The notes below the pieces were generated by a model. It did not search any database. It was not told the origin of the DNA and saw nothing but the letters and a program-made list of their open reading frames with translations. The position numbers and the translations under genes were made by a program. A DNA stretch of 64,000 bases from Nitrospirae bacterium MYbin3 (GTDB taxonomy: Bacteria > Nitrospirota > Thermodesulfovibrionia > Thermodesulfovibrionales > Dissulfurispiraceae): the NCBI GenBank assembly GCA_002753335.1, contig PEAD01000001.1:1-64000 (forward strand), read 5' to 3'. Shown here in pieces: positions 53,847 through 63,372 of the stretch. How positions within the stretch are numbered: position 1 is the stretch's first letter; every line of letters starts with the position of its first letter.

Positions 53847-54242
53847 ATGGAAAGCGTATCTGCAGTTAGCATAGCTTCTCAAGCTCCGGCTATTCAGCCT
53901 GTTCCGGATGTCTTGAAGGATAATGACAACAAAGCCGCAAAGGCGATGCAGCCTGCTGAACCGAAAGTCGAAAAGCAGAAGCAGGAGTCTGCGTCTGAGC
54001 CTAAGCCTAAACCTAAACAGGATACATTACTGGATTCTAACGTAGAAGAAGCTCCGGTTCCGCAGCTGGACAGCCGTTTTTCATTAAAGTTTGAAACTGA
54101 CCGGGAGTTGAACATTATAGTGGCCAAGATTGTGGACAAAAAAACAGGTGATACGGTAAGCCAGATTCCACCTGAACAGATGTTCAAGACAATGAAATAC
54201 CTGCGTGATAATCCCGGCAGTCTTTTAGACCGTCAGGCATAA
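53847..54242 (+). CDS. flaG: FlaG family protein
   Basis: 131 residues. A disordered, Pro/Lys/Glu-rich N-terminal half leads to the FlaG domain (about 70-131: LKFETDRELNIIVAKIVD, then GDTVSQIPPEQMFKTMKYL). FlaG affects flagellar filament length or stability; its exact job is unclear. SD GGGGGAG precedes the ATG. Second gene behind a sigma28 promoter, although no flagellin, fliD or fliS lies in the window, so it is a detached late-flagellar unit. Confidence 0.87.
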   Translation: MESVSAVSIASQAPAIQPVPDVLKDNDNKAAKAMQPAEPKVEKQKQESASEPKPKPKQDTLLDSNVEEAPVPQLDSRFSLKFETDRELNIIVAKIVDKKTGDTVSQIPPEQMFKTMKYLRDNPGSLLDRQA

Positions 54243-54268
54243 AAAATCTTTAGAATCTGTAGCTGCAG

Positions 54269-54294
54269 TTCAAATCGTTTGAATCACATATAAT
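54269..54294 (+). promoter_or_regulatory. mfd promoter with palindromic operator candidate
   Basis: A perfect TATAAT (54289-54294) lies six bases before the mfd ATG. Just upstream is the perfect palindrome TTCAAATCGTTTGAA (54269-54283), in the place of the -35 box, which suggests control by a dimeric repressor. No SD is present, so the mRNA is probably leaderless. Confidence 0.5.
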
Positions 54295-54300
54295 AATCTT

Positions 54301-57300
54301 ATGCCTTCGCTGCGGACTATCGTTCAAAATCAGATCAATCTTGTCTCCAAATCGCTGAATGAAAGTGATTGCAAGAGAATTTTCAACTTTCCCATACCGT
54401 TTTTTGCGCTTTTCCTTCTTTCTGCAAAAAAACCTTTTATTATAGTCGAGGATTCGGCCGAAGCAGCCGAAGCTCTTTATTCTGACATGCTTTTTTTCGC
54501 AGAGTTTGCAGGAAGTAATTCGATATTTCTCTACTTGCCTCCTTTTGCCGGCTCCGGCAGCGCAGGGGAAAGGACAAAGGTTTTAAGCCGTATAACATCA
54601 GAAAAGAATGTGAGCATTATCGCCTGCTCCGAAGCATGCAATATCGGCCTGCAAATCACCGAGTTGCCGAAGCGCAACCTAACCCTAACAAAAAAGATGT
54701 ATTTGTCGAGAAACGCGCTTAGAGATTCGCTTATCAGCCTAGGATACCGCAGTGTAAGTGTTGTGGTGGAGCAGGGTGAGTTTTGCGAGAGAGGATGGCT
54801 TTTTGACCTCTATCCTTCAACTGCCGAACTGCCTATCAGAATAGAATTTTTCGGGGATGAGATAGAACTGATAAGAAATTTCGATATAGAAACTCAGAGG
54901 TCAGCAGAAGAAATAGAACAGATTGTTTTGTTTCCTGCGGATGAACCGGAACCTTCCTCAAACCTTATCGATGAATTCATAAAAGAGCCCAGCATAGAAA
55001 TATTTGCGGTTGAAGGTGTACTGAATTTCGAAGAAGAAAAAAACAGGGTAACATTTATTTCACACATGCCGTTTCACGGCGAAGGTGTTGATGCCGGCGG
55101 ACTTTCTATAAACGGACTGGGCATATTGCCCGCCGAGAGAAAGAGCATAGCGGATATGCCGAAAGCTCTATGCAAAGCCGAAAAAGCAACTATTGTTGTT
55201 ATGCAGTCTCGGGCGCAGGCAGAGCGGTTGAAAGAAATCATAAGCGATGCAGATATTGCCGCTCCTGTAACCGCAGCAGAAAATATTGGTGATTTTGACG
55301 GAAGGCTTTGCCTGACATCCGGCACACTTTCAGGAGGCTTTCGCCTTCCAGGCCTGCTTTTTCTAACAGACAGAGAAATCTTTGGGGAGAGGCCTGCGTA
55401 CAGGCAGTTAAAAAAATCCAAAACTTCAGGCCTTCTTTTGTCGGTTGACGATATCAAGCCCGGAGATTTTATCGTGCACAAAGACCATGGGATCGGCCGG
55501 TTCGTAAAGCTTGCACGCCGCAAAACAGAGGATTTCGAAGAAGATCTTATATCCCTTGAGTATAGCGGCGGCGACCTGGTATATGTTCCTTTTCAGGGCA
55601 TCTCAAGGCTTAAGCGGTACAGTATCGCCGAAGGCCAGATCCCTGTTCTTGACCGGCTCGGAAGCAAGCGCTGGCAGAAAACCAAACAGCGCGTAAAAGA
55701 AGGCGTAAAGGAGATGGCGGACAAACTGCTTAAGCTTTATGCCGAACGTAAAGTGTCTAGAGGTTTTGTGTTTAGTGAAGACACCCATATGCATAAAGAA
55801 TTCGATGAATTTTTCCCATACGAAGAAACAGCTGATCAGTTGAAAGCGGTTGAAGAAATCAAAAAACATATGACATCAGATACGCCGATGGATATGCTCC
55901 TGTGCGGAGATGTGGGCTACGGCAAGACCGAGGTTGCGCTGAGAGCGGTGTTCCGTGCGGTATATGACGGCAAGCAGGTGGCGGTGCTGGTTCCAACAAC
56001 CCTGCTTGCAGAGCAGCATTTTAAGACATTCAGAGCCCGTTTTTCGGGCTTTCCCATTAATATCTGCCGTCTCGACAGGTTCCGAAGCAAAGCAGAAGTT
56101 GAACGCTGTATTGTGGCCGCTTCAAAAGGAGAGAGCGACATAGTAATAGGCACCCATATGCTTTTAAACAAGCGGTTAAATTTTCAGAACCTCGGTCTTC
56201 TGGTAATAGATGAGGAGCACAGGTTCGGTGTGGCCCAAAAGGAAAAGCTTAAAGAGCTTAAAAAAGGTGTCGATGTCCTTTCTCTTACCGCAACTCCGAT
56301 ACCGAGGACTCTGCATATGTCGCTTTCTGGCATACGTGAGATGTGTACGATAGAAACTCCTCCTGAACAAAGAATTTCTATTAGAAGCATCGTGACCGCA
56401 TTCAACGACAAAGTAATAAGAGAGGCGATAAACAGGGAACTTCATCGCAATGGGCAGGTGTTTTTTGTTCATAACCGCATCAACGATATAGAGTCAGTTG
56501 GCGCGTATCTGAAAAAAATTGTGCCTGAAGCGAAGATTTCTATAGCACATGGACAGATGACCGAATCTTTGGTCGAAAAAGTAATGCTGAACTTCTTCAA
56601 TAAAGAAGTCGATATACTGCTGTGCACATCGATAATCGGCTCGGGGCTTGATATAACTAACGCAAATACAATACTAATTGACAGGGCAGACACTTTCGGG
56701 CTTTCGGATTTATATCAACTGAAAGGGCGTGTGGGAAGAGGAAACGTTCAGGCCTATGCCTATTTTCTTATGCCTGGAGAAGATATTATCACACCTGAAG
56801 CAAAAAAAAGACTGCAGGCGATTCAGGAAATGAGTTATCTGGGTGCGGGTTTCAGGCTTGCGATGCGCGACATGGAAATAAGGGGGGCCGGCAATCTGCT
56901 GGGCGCAGAGCAATCAGGGCATATACATAGGGTGGGGTTTGATATGTACATAGAACTTCTCGAAAAAGCTGTGGCTGAACTTAAGGGAGAACAAAGCGGG
57001 GATGAGATCGAGCCGCAGATAAATTTAAGAATTTCGGCTTTTATTTCGGAAAGCTATATACCGGACATATCACTTAGACTCAGCATTTATCGCAGGATCT
57101 CGGCAGCAGCTTCTATAAATGCATTAGCAGAAATGCATGACGAAATAGCCGACAGATTCGGCAAGCTGCCTGCAGAGGCTTCTGCTTTAATAGGAATAAT
57201 GCGTATTAAAGTGCTTGCCCAAAAACTGTACGTATCCAAAATCAGCGAGTCTTCAGGAAAATGCAAAATAACATTTGCTGTACATCAGGGCTTAGGTGCT

Positions 57301-57480
57301 GTAATGCCTGAAGGTTTTACTGATAACCTAATGCGTGCGCTGCTTGGCATGAAATCGGTTTCTTTTTTCCCGGATGGCTTTGAGTTTAGTACACAAAAAA
57401 TGAGCCCACCTAAAATGCTTGATGCAATTGAACAAAAACTCGCCTACCTTTGCAAAATGCTTTTTCAGACCAAAGTTTGA
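54301..57480 (+). CDS. mfd: Transcription-repair coupling factor
   Basis: 1059 residues, somewhat shorter than the E. coli protein (about 1150), mainly at the N terminus. Mfd frees RNA polymerase stalled at DNA damage and recruits UvrA. Domain order: UvrB-like D1-D2 (about 1-340), RNA-polymerase-interacting CarD-like domain (near 385-450, PGDFIVHKDHGIGRF), helicase core with Walker A GDVGYGKTEVALRA near 538, DEEHRFG box and LTATPIPRTLHMSLSGIR, GRVGRG box, and the TRCF C-terminal domain. All motor motifs are intact. A promoter and palindrome lie right before the ATG. Confidence 0.97.
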   Translation: MPSLRTIVQNQINLVSKSLNESDCKRIFNFPIPFFALFLLSAKKPFIIVEDSAEAAEALYSDMLFFAEFAGSNSIFLYLPPFAGSGSAGERTKVLSRITSEKNVSIIACSEACNIGLQITELPKRNLTLTKKMYLSRNALRDSLISLGYRSVSVVVEQGEFCERGWLFDLYPSTAELPIRIEFFGDEIELIRNFDIETQRSAEEIEQIVLFPADEPEPSSNLIDEFIKEPSIEIFAVEGVLNFEEEKNRVTFISHMPFHGEGVDAGGLSINGLGILPAERKSIADMPKALCKAEKATIVVMQSRAQAERLKEIISDADIAAPVTAAENIGDFDGRLCLTSGTLSGGFRLPGLLFLTDREIFGERPAYRQLKKSKTSGLLLSVDDIKPGDFIVHKDHGIGRFVKLARRKTEDFEEDLISLEYSGGDLVYVPFQGISRLKRYSIAEGQIPVLDRLGSKRWQKTKQRVKEGVKEMADKLLKLYAERKVSRGFVFSEDTHMHKEFDEFFPYEETADQLKAVEEIKKHMTSDTPMDMLLCGDVGYGKTEVALRAVFRAVYDGKQVAVLVPTTLLAEQHFKTFRARFSGFPINICRLDRFRSKAEVERCIVAASKGESDIVIGTHMLLNKRLNFQNLGLLVIDEEHRFGVAQKEKLKELKKGVDVLSLTATPIPRTLHMSLSGIREMCTIETPPEQRISIRSIVTAFNDKVIREAINRELHRNGQVFFVHNRINDIESVGAYLKKIVPEAKISIAHGQMTESLVEKVMLNFFNKEVDILLCTSIIGSGLDITNANTILIDRADTFGLSDLYQLKGRVGRGNVQAYAYFLMPGEDIITPEAKKRLQAIQEMSYLGAGFRLAMRDMEIRGAGNLLGAEQSGHIHRVGFDMYIELLEKAVAELKGEQSGDEIEPQINLRISAFISESYIPDISLRLSIYRRISAAASINALAEMHDEIADRFGKLPAEASALIGIMRIKVLAQKLYVSKISESSGKCKITFAVHQGLGAVMPEGFTDNLMRALLGMKSVSFFPDGFEFSTQKMSPPKMLDAIEQKLAYLCKMLFQTKV

Positions 57481-57519
57481 TATGCTATGATTTAAACCGG
57501 TTGTTCATCGGGGAGGTTT

Positions 57520-59199
57520 ATGGACAAAAGCTTGTTTTGGAAGATATACGGTTTCCTCGAAAAAAACTTCTTCAACTCTCTCACAAAAAAAATAGCCGGC
57601 AATCTGGCGCCTTTTTTGGCGCTGCAGGCTTTAATTCTCGGCTGTTTTTATGCAGCGGCTGCCAATGTTCAGAATATGCTGACACAAAAACAGGCTGCAG
57701 CCGACATTAATTCCACACTGAATTGCTATCTTATGATCGGCGCCGGAATCTTTTTGTTTTCGCTCGTTGCGGCCGTCGTTTCTGTGCTGTTTCTCCGCTT
57801 TTTAATAGTAAGACCTATAAAAAAGACCGGCGAGTTTTTAAAAGAGGTGGGCGGTTCTTTTGATGCGGCCAACAGCGGCAAAGGTGCGATTACAGACCTA
57901 AGCCGAACTATAGAAGTTAATACTGTAGATGAGATAGGCGATATGGTGCAAGCCTACAACAACTTATCCGCAAATCTTGATAAAGTGATCGAACAGTTCC
58001 AGAGAATCTCTAATAGCATCTTCGGGAACATAATATCTCTGACCAATGAATCCAATGCCACAGCCAATAACATGCGGCAGCAGACAAGCCAGTCGGATTC
58101 CATAGCAGGCGCTGCGGACAGTATGAACAGAACTATAACCGGAATAGCACAGAATTCTTCGAAAGCTTCAGAAAGCTCGGAAGATGCGGAGACTCTTGCA
58201 GAAAAAGGGAAAGTAACGGCGATATCATCCGTAAACACAATAAACCATGTACATGAGGCTACCATGGAGCTTTCTGAGATGATAGACCGTCTAAGCAAGC
58301 ATATCAGGGAGATAGGCGATATACTCACCGTTATAGAAGATATAGCGGATCAGACAAACCTGTTGGCGCTTAATGCTTCGATTGAAGCTGCACGGGCAGG
58401 AGAGCATGGACGAGGCTTTTCTATCGTTGCAGAGGAGGTGCGCAAACTTGCAGAGCGCACGATAAGGGCAACTGCAGAGATTTCTGACAAAATCAAGGCT
58501 GTTCAATCAGAGTCTGACGGCACGACCGAATCCATGAAAAGTACTGCTGATGAGGTTACAAAGGCGACCGAATCTATGAAACAGGTAGAAAGCTCGCTTA
58601 ACCTGATAGTCGGCAGGGTTAACAGTGTAAAGGGGCAGATAACACAAATAGCCGCCTCGGTTGAAGAGCAGTCGGCCGCTTCGTCCGAGATTGTATTAAA
58701 CGCGGAGCAGTCATCTGCAATAGCAAAAAAGACCTTTGAAATGACCCGGCTGATGGACGAACAGATAAAAGATCTGCGCGACAGCTCTATAAAACTCAAC
58801 AGGCTTGTAGGCGGCTTCAGAACAGCAAACTACAAAGTTATATCGATCGAAAATGCTGTAACCGATCACAGGGTTTTTGTTTCGAGAATTCATGCGCATT
58901 TTTCGGGCATAAAAGAAATGGATGCATCAAAAATTTCTGATCCCAAGCAGGGCAAGTTCGGCAAATGGTATTACGGTGAGGGGGAAAGATTTTTTGCAGG
59001 CATAAAGGCCTATCAGGAAATTGGTGAGCAGAACAAAGAGTTTCTGAATGCAGCAGTAAGGGCATTAGGAGCACATAAATCGGGTCAGCATTCAACAGCA
59101 GAAAAACTTTTGTCAGAGGCAGAGGGAAAAAGCACAAGATTAATCGAGATTCTGAACCGCTTTAAGGCTGAAGTCGAAAGGATGAACAGCAGGACGTGA
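57520..59199 (+). CDS. Methyl-accepting chemotaxis protein with CZB-like tail
   Basis: 559 residues. Two membrane segments (about 27-50 and 70-98) enclose only a very short periplasmic loop; then a HAMP region, a long coiled-coil signalling domain with the conserved tip [24 protein letters not shown], and a C-terminal domain similar to CZB (chemoreceptor zinc-binding), with FGKWYYGEG. In CZB the residue before this motif is a zinc-binding Cys; here it is Gly, and one later His is also missing, so zinc binding is doubtful. SD GGGAGG. It overlaps the CBS-kinase gene by four bases. It probably senses a cytoplasmic signal. Confidence 0.9.
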   Translation: MDKSLFWKIYGFLEKNFFNSLTKKIAGNLAPFLALQALILGCFYAAAANVQNMLTQKQAAADINSTLNCYLMIGAGIFLFSLVAAVVSVLFLRFLIVRPIKKTGEFLKEVGGSFDAANSGKGAITDLSRTIEVNTVDEIGDMVQAYNNLSANLDKVIEQFQRISNSIFGNIISLTNESNATANNMRQQTSQSDSIAGAADSMNRTITGIAQNSSKASESSEDAETLAEKGKVTAISSVNTINHVHEATMELSEMIDRLSKHIREIGDILTVIEDIADQTNLLALNASIEAARAGEHGRGFSIVAEEVRKLAERTIRATAEISDKIKAVQSESDGTTESMKSTADEVTKATESMKQVESSLNLIVGRVNSVKGQITQIAASVEEQSAASSEIVLNAEQSSAIAKKTFEMTRLMDEQIKDLRDSSIKLNRLVGGFRTANYKVISIENAVTDHRVFVSRIHAHFSGIKEMDASKISDPKQGKFGKWYYGEGERFFAGIKAYQEIGEQNKEFLNAAVRALGAHKSGQHSTAEKLLSEAEGKSTRLIEILNRFKAEVERMNSRT

Positions 59200-61136
59200 A
59201 AAAAATTCCGGTAAAAAAGATTTATACCACCGATGTGATAAGCGTATCACCGGCGATGCCGCTAGCAGAGGCTGCTTTGCTTATGGGCAGGCATAAGATA
59301 AGCTGCATAATCGCTGTCGAAAACAAAAAACCTGTTGGGATATTCACCGAAAGGGATTTCATCCGCACTATATCCACAAGCCGCGGTATTTCGGGACTGA
59401 GAGTTTCTGACATAATGAAATCGTCTCTGATAAAGGCCTCAGCCGATGCAACCCTTTACGAAGCGTATGATCTAATCGAGACCAACGGCATAAGACATCT
59501 CGTGATCGTTGATTCAAAAGGCAGACTGGCCGGAGTAGCTACACAGACCGATGTGATGAAGCATTTAGGCATGGAATCGTTTATTGAGGTCAAAGACATA
59601 TCCAAGATTATGTCAAAGAATGTTGTTACGGTTATGCCCGATGCAACTATTGAGGACATCCTTTCAAAAATGGTTTCCTGTTCGATAAGCTGCGTTGTCG
59701 TTGAGGAGAAAATGCGGCCTGTCGGCATACTTACCGAACGTGACATCGTAAGGCTTTACAATGAAAGCGGTGACGTATCAAAGCTGACCGCCGGTGACGT
59801 TATGCGCACACCTGTTGAAACCATACCGATCGAAATGCCTGTTCATAAAGCGGTCAGCATAATGAATCACAAAAAAATACGCAGGCTGGTCGTGGCCGAC
59901 CGCAGAAAAAAAATTATAGGCATTGTAACGCAGACCGATGTAATAAAAAGGGTTGAGGAGCACTATATAGAATTTCTTAAAGAAATAATGTCAAAGAAAG
60001 AAGCCCTTCTTCATGAAAATATCAAGATGCTGAGCGAGAAGGTGGTTCTCGATAACCTGCTGCGCTCTTCGACCGAGACCGCAATTTTGGCGCTTGATGC
60101 AGACTTCCGGATACTTTACTACAACACCGCTACAGAAAATATTTTTGAATGGAACAAAGGTGGCCTAGCCGGACAAAATATAACAGAACTCTATTTAAAT
60201 GCAGCGAACGAAAAATTTTCGACCCGCCGAGTGCAGCAAGAAACTGCTGCGGAAGGCATGTTCAGGGATTTTGTTGTCCTGGGGGGAAGGCATATAGAAT
60301 CAACAATAACCGCCATACGAGATGATAAAAATGAAACTGTCGGCTATATGGTGTTGGCACGAGATATAACAGAGTATAAGCGGTTGGAAGAGGAGTCGGT
60401 CAAGGCTCAGAAACTTGAGTCGATAAGCATTTTGGCAGGAGGCCTTGCGCATGATTTTAACAATCTTATAACAGGCATCCTGAGCTGTCTTTCGCTGGCC
60501 AAATCAGTTATGGCGCCTCAGCACACAGCTTACGAGAGCTTGCTTATGGCAGAAAAAGCGGCCAATATTGCAAGTGATTTAACGCATCAGCTTACAACAT
60601 TTTCGAGAATCGGAAATCCGGATATAACATCTGTTAATCTTGCCGAAATTCCGCTTGATGCAGCCTGTGTATTGCCGCAGGACTTTAACAAGGTTAGATG
60701 CGATTTTTTAATACCGGACGGCCTATGGACTTTTCGTGCCGACGAAACCCAGATACTCAGGGTTTTTAACAATCTTGTTGTTAATGCGGCAGAAGCTATG
60801 CCTGGCGGCGGTTCCGTAACGGTGACAGCCAAAAACATTACGGTAAAACATAGAGACGGGCTGCCTTTGCCGTATGGTCCTTATGTTAAAATTTCGATAA
60901 AAGATACAGGCACCGGGATAAAGAAGAAACATCTGCCCAAAATCTTTGACCCATATTTTTCAACTAAGCATAGGGGGAAAACAAAGGGTGCCGGTCTCGG
61001 CCTTGCGATATGCTATGCAATAATAAGAAACCACAACGGTTATATTTCGGTTGATTCCGAAGAGGGTAAAGGCTCGACCTTTTACGTCTATCTTCCGGTG
61101 GAAGAGATGCAGCCGGAAAATAGTATCAGGAAATAA
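59196..61136 (+). CDS. CBS-PAS sensor histidine kinase
   Basis: 646 residues, GTG start overlapping the upstream stop (GTGA). Two CBS pairs (about 1-120 and 125-255), a PAS domain (about 290-400), a dimerisation/phosphoacceptor helix with [14 protein letters not shown] (His near 426) and an HATPase domain ([14 protein letters not shown]-box, [15 protein letters not shown] and GAGLGLAI G-boxes). There is no membrane segment, so the input is cytoplasmic; CBS pairs bind adenine nucleotides, including c-di-AMP in some proteins. No response regulator is nearby. Coupling with the chemoreceptor suggests a joint signalling path. Its last 11 bases overlap the convergent gene. Confidence 0.92.
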   Translation: MKKIPVKKIYTTDVISVSPAMPLAEAALLMGRHKISCIIAVENKKPVGIFTERDFIRTISTSRGISGLRVSDIMKSSLIKASADATLYEAYDLIETNGIRHLVIVDSKGRLAGVATQTDVMKHLGMESFIEVKDISKIMSKNVVTVMPDATIEDILSKMVSCSISCVVVEEKMRPVGILTERDIVRLYNESGDVSKLTAGDVMRTPVETIPIEMPVHKAVSIMNHKKIRRLVVADRRKKIIGIVTQTDVIKRVEEHYIEFLKEIMSKKEALLHENIKMLSEKVVLDNLLRSSTETAILALDADFRILYYNTATENIFEWNKGGLAGQNITELYLNAANEKFSTRRVQQETAAEGMFRDFVVLGGRHIESTITAIRDDKNETVGYMVLARDITEYKRLEEESVKAQKLESISILAGGLAHDFNNLITGILSCLSLAKSVMAPQHTAYESLLMAEKAANIASDLTHQLTTFSRIGNPDITSVNLAEIPLDAACVLPQDFNKVRCDFLIPDGLWTFRADETQILRVFNNLVVNAAEAMPGGGSVTVTAKNITVKHRDGLPLPYGPYVKISIKDTGTGIKKKHLPKIFDPYFSTKHRGKTKGAGLGLAICYAIIRNHNGYISVDSEEGKGSTFYVYLPVEEMQPENSIRK

Positions 61137-61791
61137 GCTCCATCTTCACTTTGACATTGAGCTTCTGTTTTGCAGCATCAACAAATGATTTAACAGCCAC
61201 AGCTTTCTTGTTTGCAAGCGCCGCCTGCTTCAGTTCTTCATTTTTCTTTGCATCGCTAGATGCAGACTTAAGTTCAGATGGGCTAATATCAACGACAGAT
61301 TCTATAAGGCTTCTCATCTTAAAAAGCATTATCTGCTGACGGAGAGAATTTTCGAATCCCTCAGGGGTCATCCGGTTAAGACTGAGGGTTTTGAAGTAAA
61401 CATCTTTTCTGAACACCCCATCTCTTAGAAAGCGGGGGTCTCTTACTATTGTGTTTTGAAGTTCTTTGTCTGTCACGGTTATGCCCGATTCTTTGGCACA
61501 GATAAGCAGAACCTTTTCTTCTATCAGGTTTGCGAGAATCATTTCTTTAAGCTTAAGTTTTTTTTCGATCTCTTCAGAAAACTGGCCTTTAAATGTTTCG
61601 CGATAAGCCTCCCGGATTCTCTCGTAAGCACGCCAGTATTCTTCTACAGATATTTTTTCGCTGCCTATCTGGGCAAGATTTACGGTCGAGGGGTTGTCCT
61701 GCGTTCCTACCCCCCAAAAAACAAATGACAGGATTACTATGAAAAATAAAAAATAGAAAAAGCGTGCATGTTTTCTCATTGATTGAAGCAT
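61126..61791 (-). CDS. SurA/PpiD N-terminal-domain protein without PPIase domain
   Basis: 221 residues. A membrane anchor (about 10-28, MRKHARFFYFLFF) resembling PpiD is followed by a SurA_N-like helical chaperone domain (IEKKLKLKEMILANLIEEKVLL, and TPEGFENSLRQQIML). The parvulin domain that should follow in PpiD or SurA is absent; the protein ends soon after. It is probably a periplasm-facing folding factor. SD CGGAGGA eight bases before the ATG. It lies 36 bases downstream of hfq. Confidence 0.82.
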   Translation of the reverse strand: MLQSMRKHARFFYFLFFIVILSFVFWGVGTQDNPSTVNLAQIGSEKISVEEYWRAYERIREAYRETFKGQFSEEIEKKLKLKEMILANLIEEKVLLICAKESGITVTDKELQNTIVRDPRFLRDGVFRKDVYFKTLSLNRMTPEGFENSLRQQIMLFKMRSLIESVVDISPSELKSASSDAKKNEELKQAALANKKAVAVKSFVDAAKQKLNVKVKMELIS

Positions 61792-61827
61792 ATGTTCATT
61801 CCTCCGTTTTTATCTTTGATCGAAATA

Positions 61828-62082
61828 TTATTTTGCCTCATGCCCCTGTTCAGTTAATTCAGGCCTAAGGTCCACATTTTTTTCCGGAACTATTGTTGAT
61901 ATCGCATGCTTGTAAATCAGCTGATCGTTGGAGTCTTTAAGAAGCACTACAAAGCTGTCGAATCCTTTTACCACGCCCTTTAGCCTGACGCCGTTCATAA
62001 GGTAGATTACGACAGGTATTTTTTCCTTCCTGATAACGTTCAAAAAATTGTCCTGTAGATTCTGCCCCTTGTTTCCAAGCAA
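61828..62082 (-). CDS. hfq: RNA chaperone Hfq
   Basis: 84 residues from the TTG at 62082. An ATG at 62115 would add 11 residues, but the SD GGGGGAGG sits exactly six bases before the TTG and inside that longer frame, and Hfq proteins normally start near [12 protein letters not shown]. The Sm1 region ([25 protein letters not shown]) and the Sm2 motif YKHAIST with its conserved KH are intact. The hexamer pairs small RNAs with mRNAs. The C-terminal tail is short and acidic. First gene of a two-gene unit with the SurA-N protein. Confidence 0.95.
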   Translation of the reverse strand: MLGNKGQNLQDNFLNVIRKEKIPVVIYLMNGVRLKGVVKGFDSFVVLLKDSNDQLIYKHAISTIVPEKNVDLRPELTEQGHEAK

Positions 62083-62207
62083 ATTGAACCTCCCCCTGCC
62101 CTGCCGGATTATCATATATCCACCGGACTTTTTGAACTTTTACCTTAAAAGATTTTGCTCAATAATGCAAGCTGTATGATATTATATCCCAATAAAAGGA
62201 GATTTTA

Positions 62208-62411
62208 ATGCCTATTTACGAATACCTTTGCAACAAATGCAACAATGAGTTTGAGAAGCTTGTTTTCGGAAACCAGCAGGTTGTGTGCCCCCAATGCTCT
62301 TCTACGGAGCTCAAAAAAAAGTTTTCGGTCTTTGGCACAAGCGGCACCGAGAAAAAAGTTTCATCTGGCTGCTCATCCTGCAGCTCCGGATCCTGCAGTA
62401 CCTGCAAATAA
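62208..62411 (+). CDS. FmdB-type zinc ribbon protein
   Basis: 67 residues. The N terminus MPIYEYLCNKCNNEFEKL and the CPQC pair 20 residues later form the CxxC...CxxC zinc ribbon of the FmdB/CxxC_CxxC_SSSS family. The tail is rich in Ser/Cys/Gly (GCSSCSSGSCSTCK). First described as a regulator of formamidase; in general of unknown function. SD AAAAGGAG precedes the ATG. It is divergent from hfq and only 2 bases from the convergent lipoprotein gene. Confidence 0.9.
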   Translation: MPIYEYLCNKCNNEFEKLVFGNQQVVCPQCSSTELKKKFSVFGTSGTEKKVSSGCSSCSSGSCSTCK

Positions 62412-62413
62412 GC

Positions 62414-62830
62414 TTACTCCGGATATTTGAAAGGGCTTGTCCGCAAAATATTGTCAACCTTAAGAGGCCTGCCGCTCATCACAAATACGGCAACTCCGCG
62501 CTCTTCGGTTTTCTTTGTTCCCCTGAGCCAGCGGCCTTTCCACGAAGAATGCACCATCACCTTGTTCCCGTCTATTTCAACAAGTGTCGGGGCAAACGAA
62601 AGCTCGGCGCTGTCAAAAGCCTTGATACTGCTCTTAATTGTCCTGAACCCTTCGCGCGTACAGTTCTTCTCGATAGAAGAATACTCTTTTTTGAGGTAGG
62701 CTTCTTTTATTGATTCCAGCACCCCAAATGCTTCTGTAGCCGTTTTTGAATCTTGGGTCGGTTTTGTTGCCTTACCGCAAGCAGCGGTAAATAGGGATAA
62801 GACTACAGCAAGCAAGAGAAGACTCCTCAT
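62414..62830 (-). CDS. Lipoprotein of unknown function
   Basis: 138 residues from the ATG at 62830 (SD CGGAGGA). The signal sequence ends in the lipobox FTAAC (Cys about residue 18). The mature part, about 120 residues, has an N-terminal helix (TEAFGVLESIKEAYLKKEYSSIE) followed by strands, an order that recalls NTF2-like folds, and includes a basic stretch (WKGRWLRGTKKTEERG). No firm family. It is divergent from smpB. Confidence 0.75.
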   Translation of the reverse strand: MRSLLLLAVVLSLFTAACGKATKPTQDSKTATEAFGVLESIKEAYLKKEYSSIEKNCTREGFRTIKSSIKAFDSAELSFAPTLVEIDGNKVMVHSSWKGRWLRGTKKTEERGVAVFVMSGRPLKVDNILRTSPFKYPE

Positions 62831-62892
62831 TTTAATCCTCCGAACGTTTCCTGATTTTTGAACTTCTATTATAATCCTGCTATGATAAAATT

Positions 62893-63336
62893 GTGAAGAC
62901 AGTTTGTCAGAACCGCAAGGCATACCATGACTACACCATCGAAGAAACCCTTGAAGCCGGCATACAGCTTGTTGGAACAGAGGTTAAGTCTTTGCGCGAA
63001 GGGAAGGCAAATCTTAAAGACAGCCATGCAATAATAAAAGGTGACGAAGTATTTCTGCTGAGCTGCCATGTAAGCCCGTACAGCCACGGCAACATAATGA
63101 ACCACGACCCCTTAAGAACAAGGAAGCTGCTGCTTCACCGCAAAGAGATTGAACGTATGCGCGGAAAGATGCAGCAAAAAGGATACACTTTAGTTCCGCT
63201 GAAAATATATTTTAAAGGCCCTTTCGCAAAAGTGGAGCTGGGTCTCGCAAAAGGTAAGCGCACTTATGAGAAGCGCGAGGCAATCAAAGAGCGCGAGGCA
63301 AAACGTGATATAGAACGGGTTATGAAGTCCCGTTGA
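62893..63336 (+). CDS. smpB: SsrA-binding protein SmpB
   Basis: 147 residues with a GTG start, as the N terminus (NRKAYHDYTIEETLEAG) is at the standard distance. SmpB binds tmRNA and brings it to stalled ribosomes. LVGTEVKSLREGKANLKDS and the C-terminal GLAKGKRTYEKREAIKEREAKRDI are the family signatures. The basic C-terminal tail that probes the empty mRNA channel is intact. It stands 36 bases before ssrA, the classical arrangement. Confidence 0.97.
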   Translation: MKTVCQNRKAYHDYTIEETLEAGIQLVGTEVKSLREGKANLKDSHAIIKGDEVFLLSCHVSPYSHGNIMNHDPLRTRKLLLHRKEIERMRGKMQQKGYTLVPLKIYFKGPFAKVELGLAKGKRTYEKREAIKEREAKRDIERVMKSR

Positions 63337-63372
63337 TTGTGTTAAACTAAATAGAGAAGTTCTTTGACATTT

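Noticed and set aside
63333-63372. ssrA promoter between smpB and ssrA
   Set aside because: TTGATT and TTGACA words occur, but none has a -10 box at a fitting distance; ssrA may be made from the smpB transcript.
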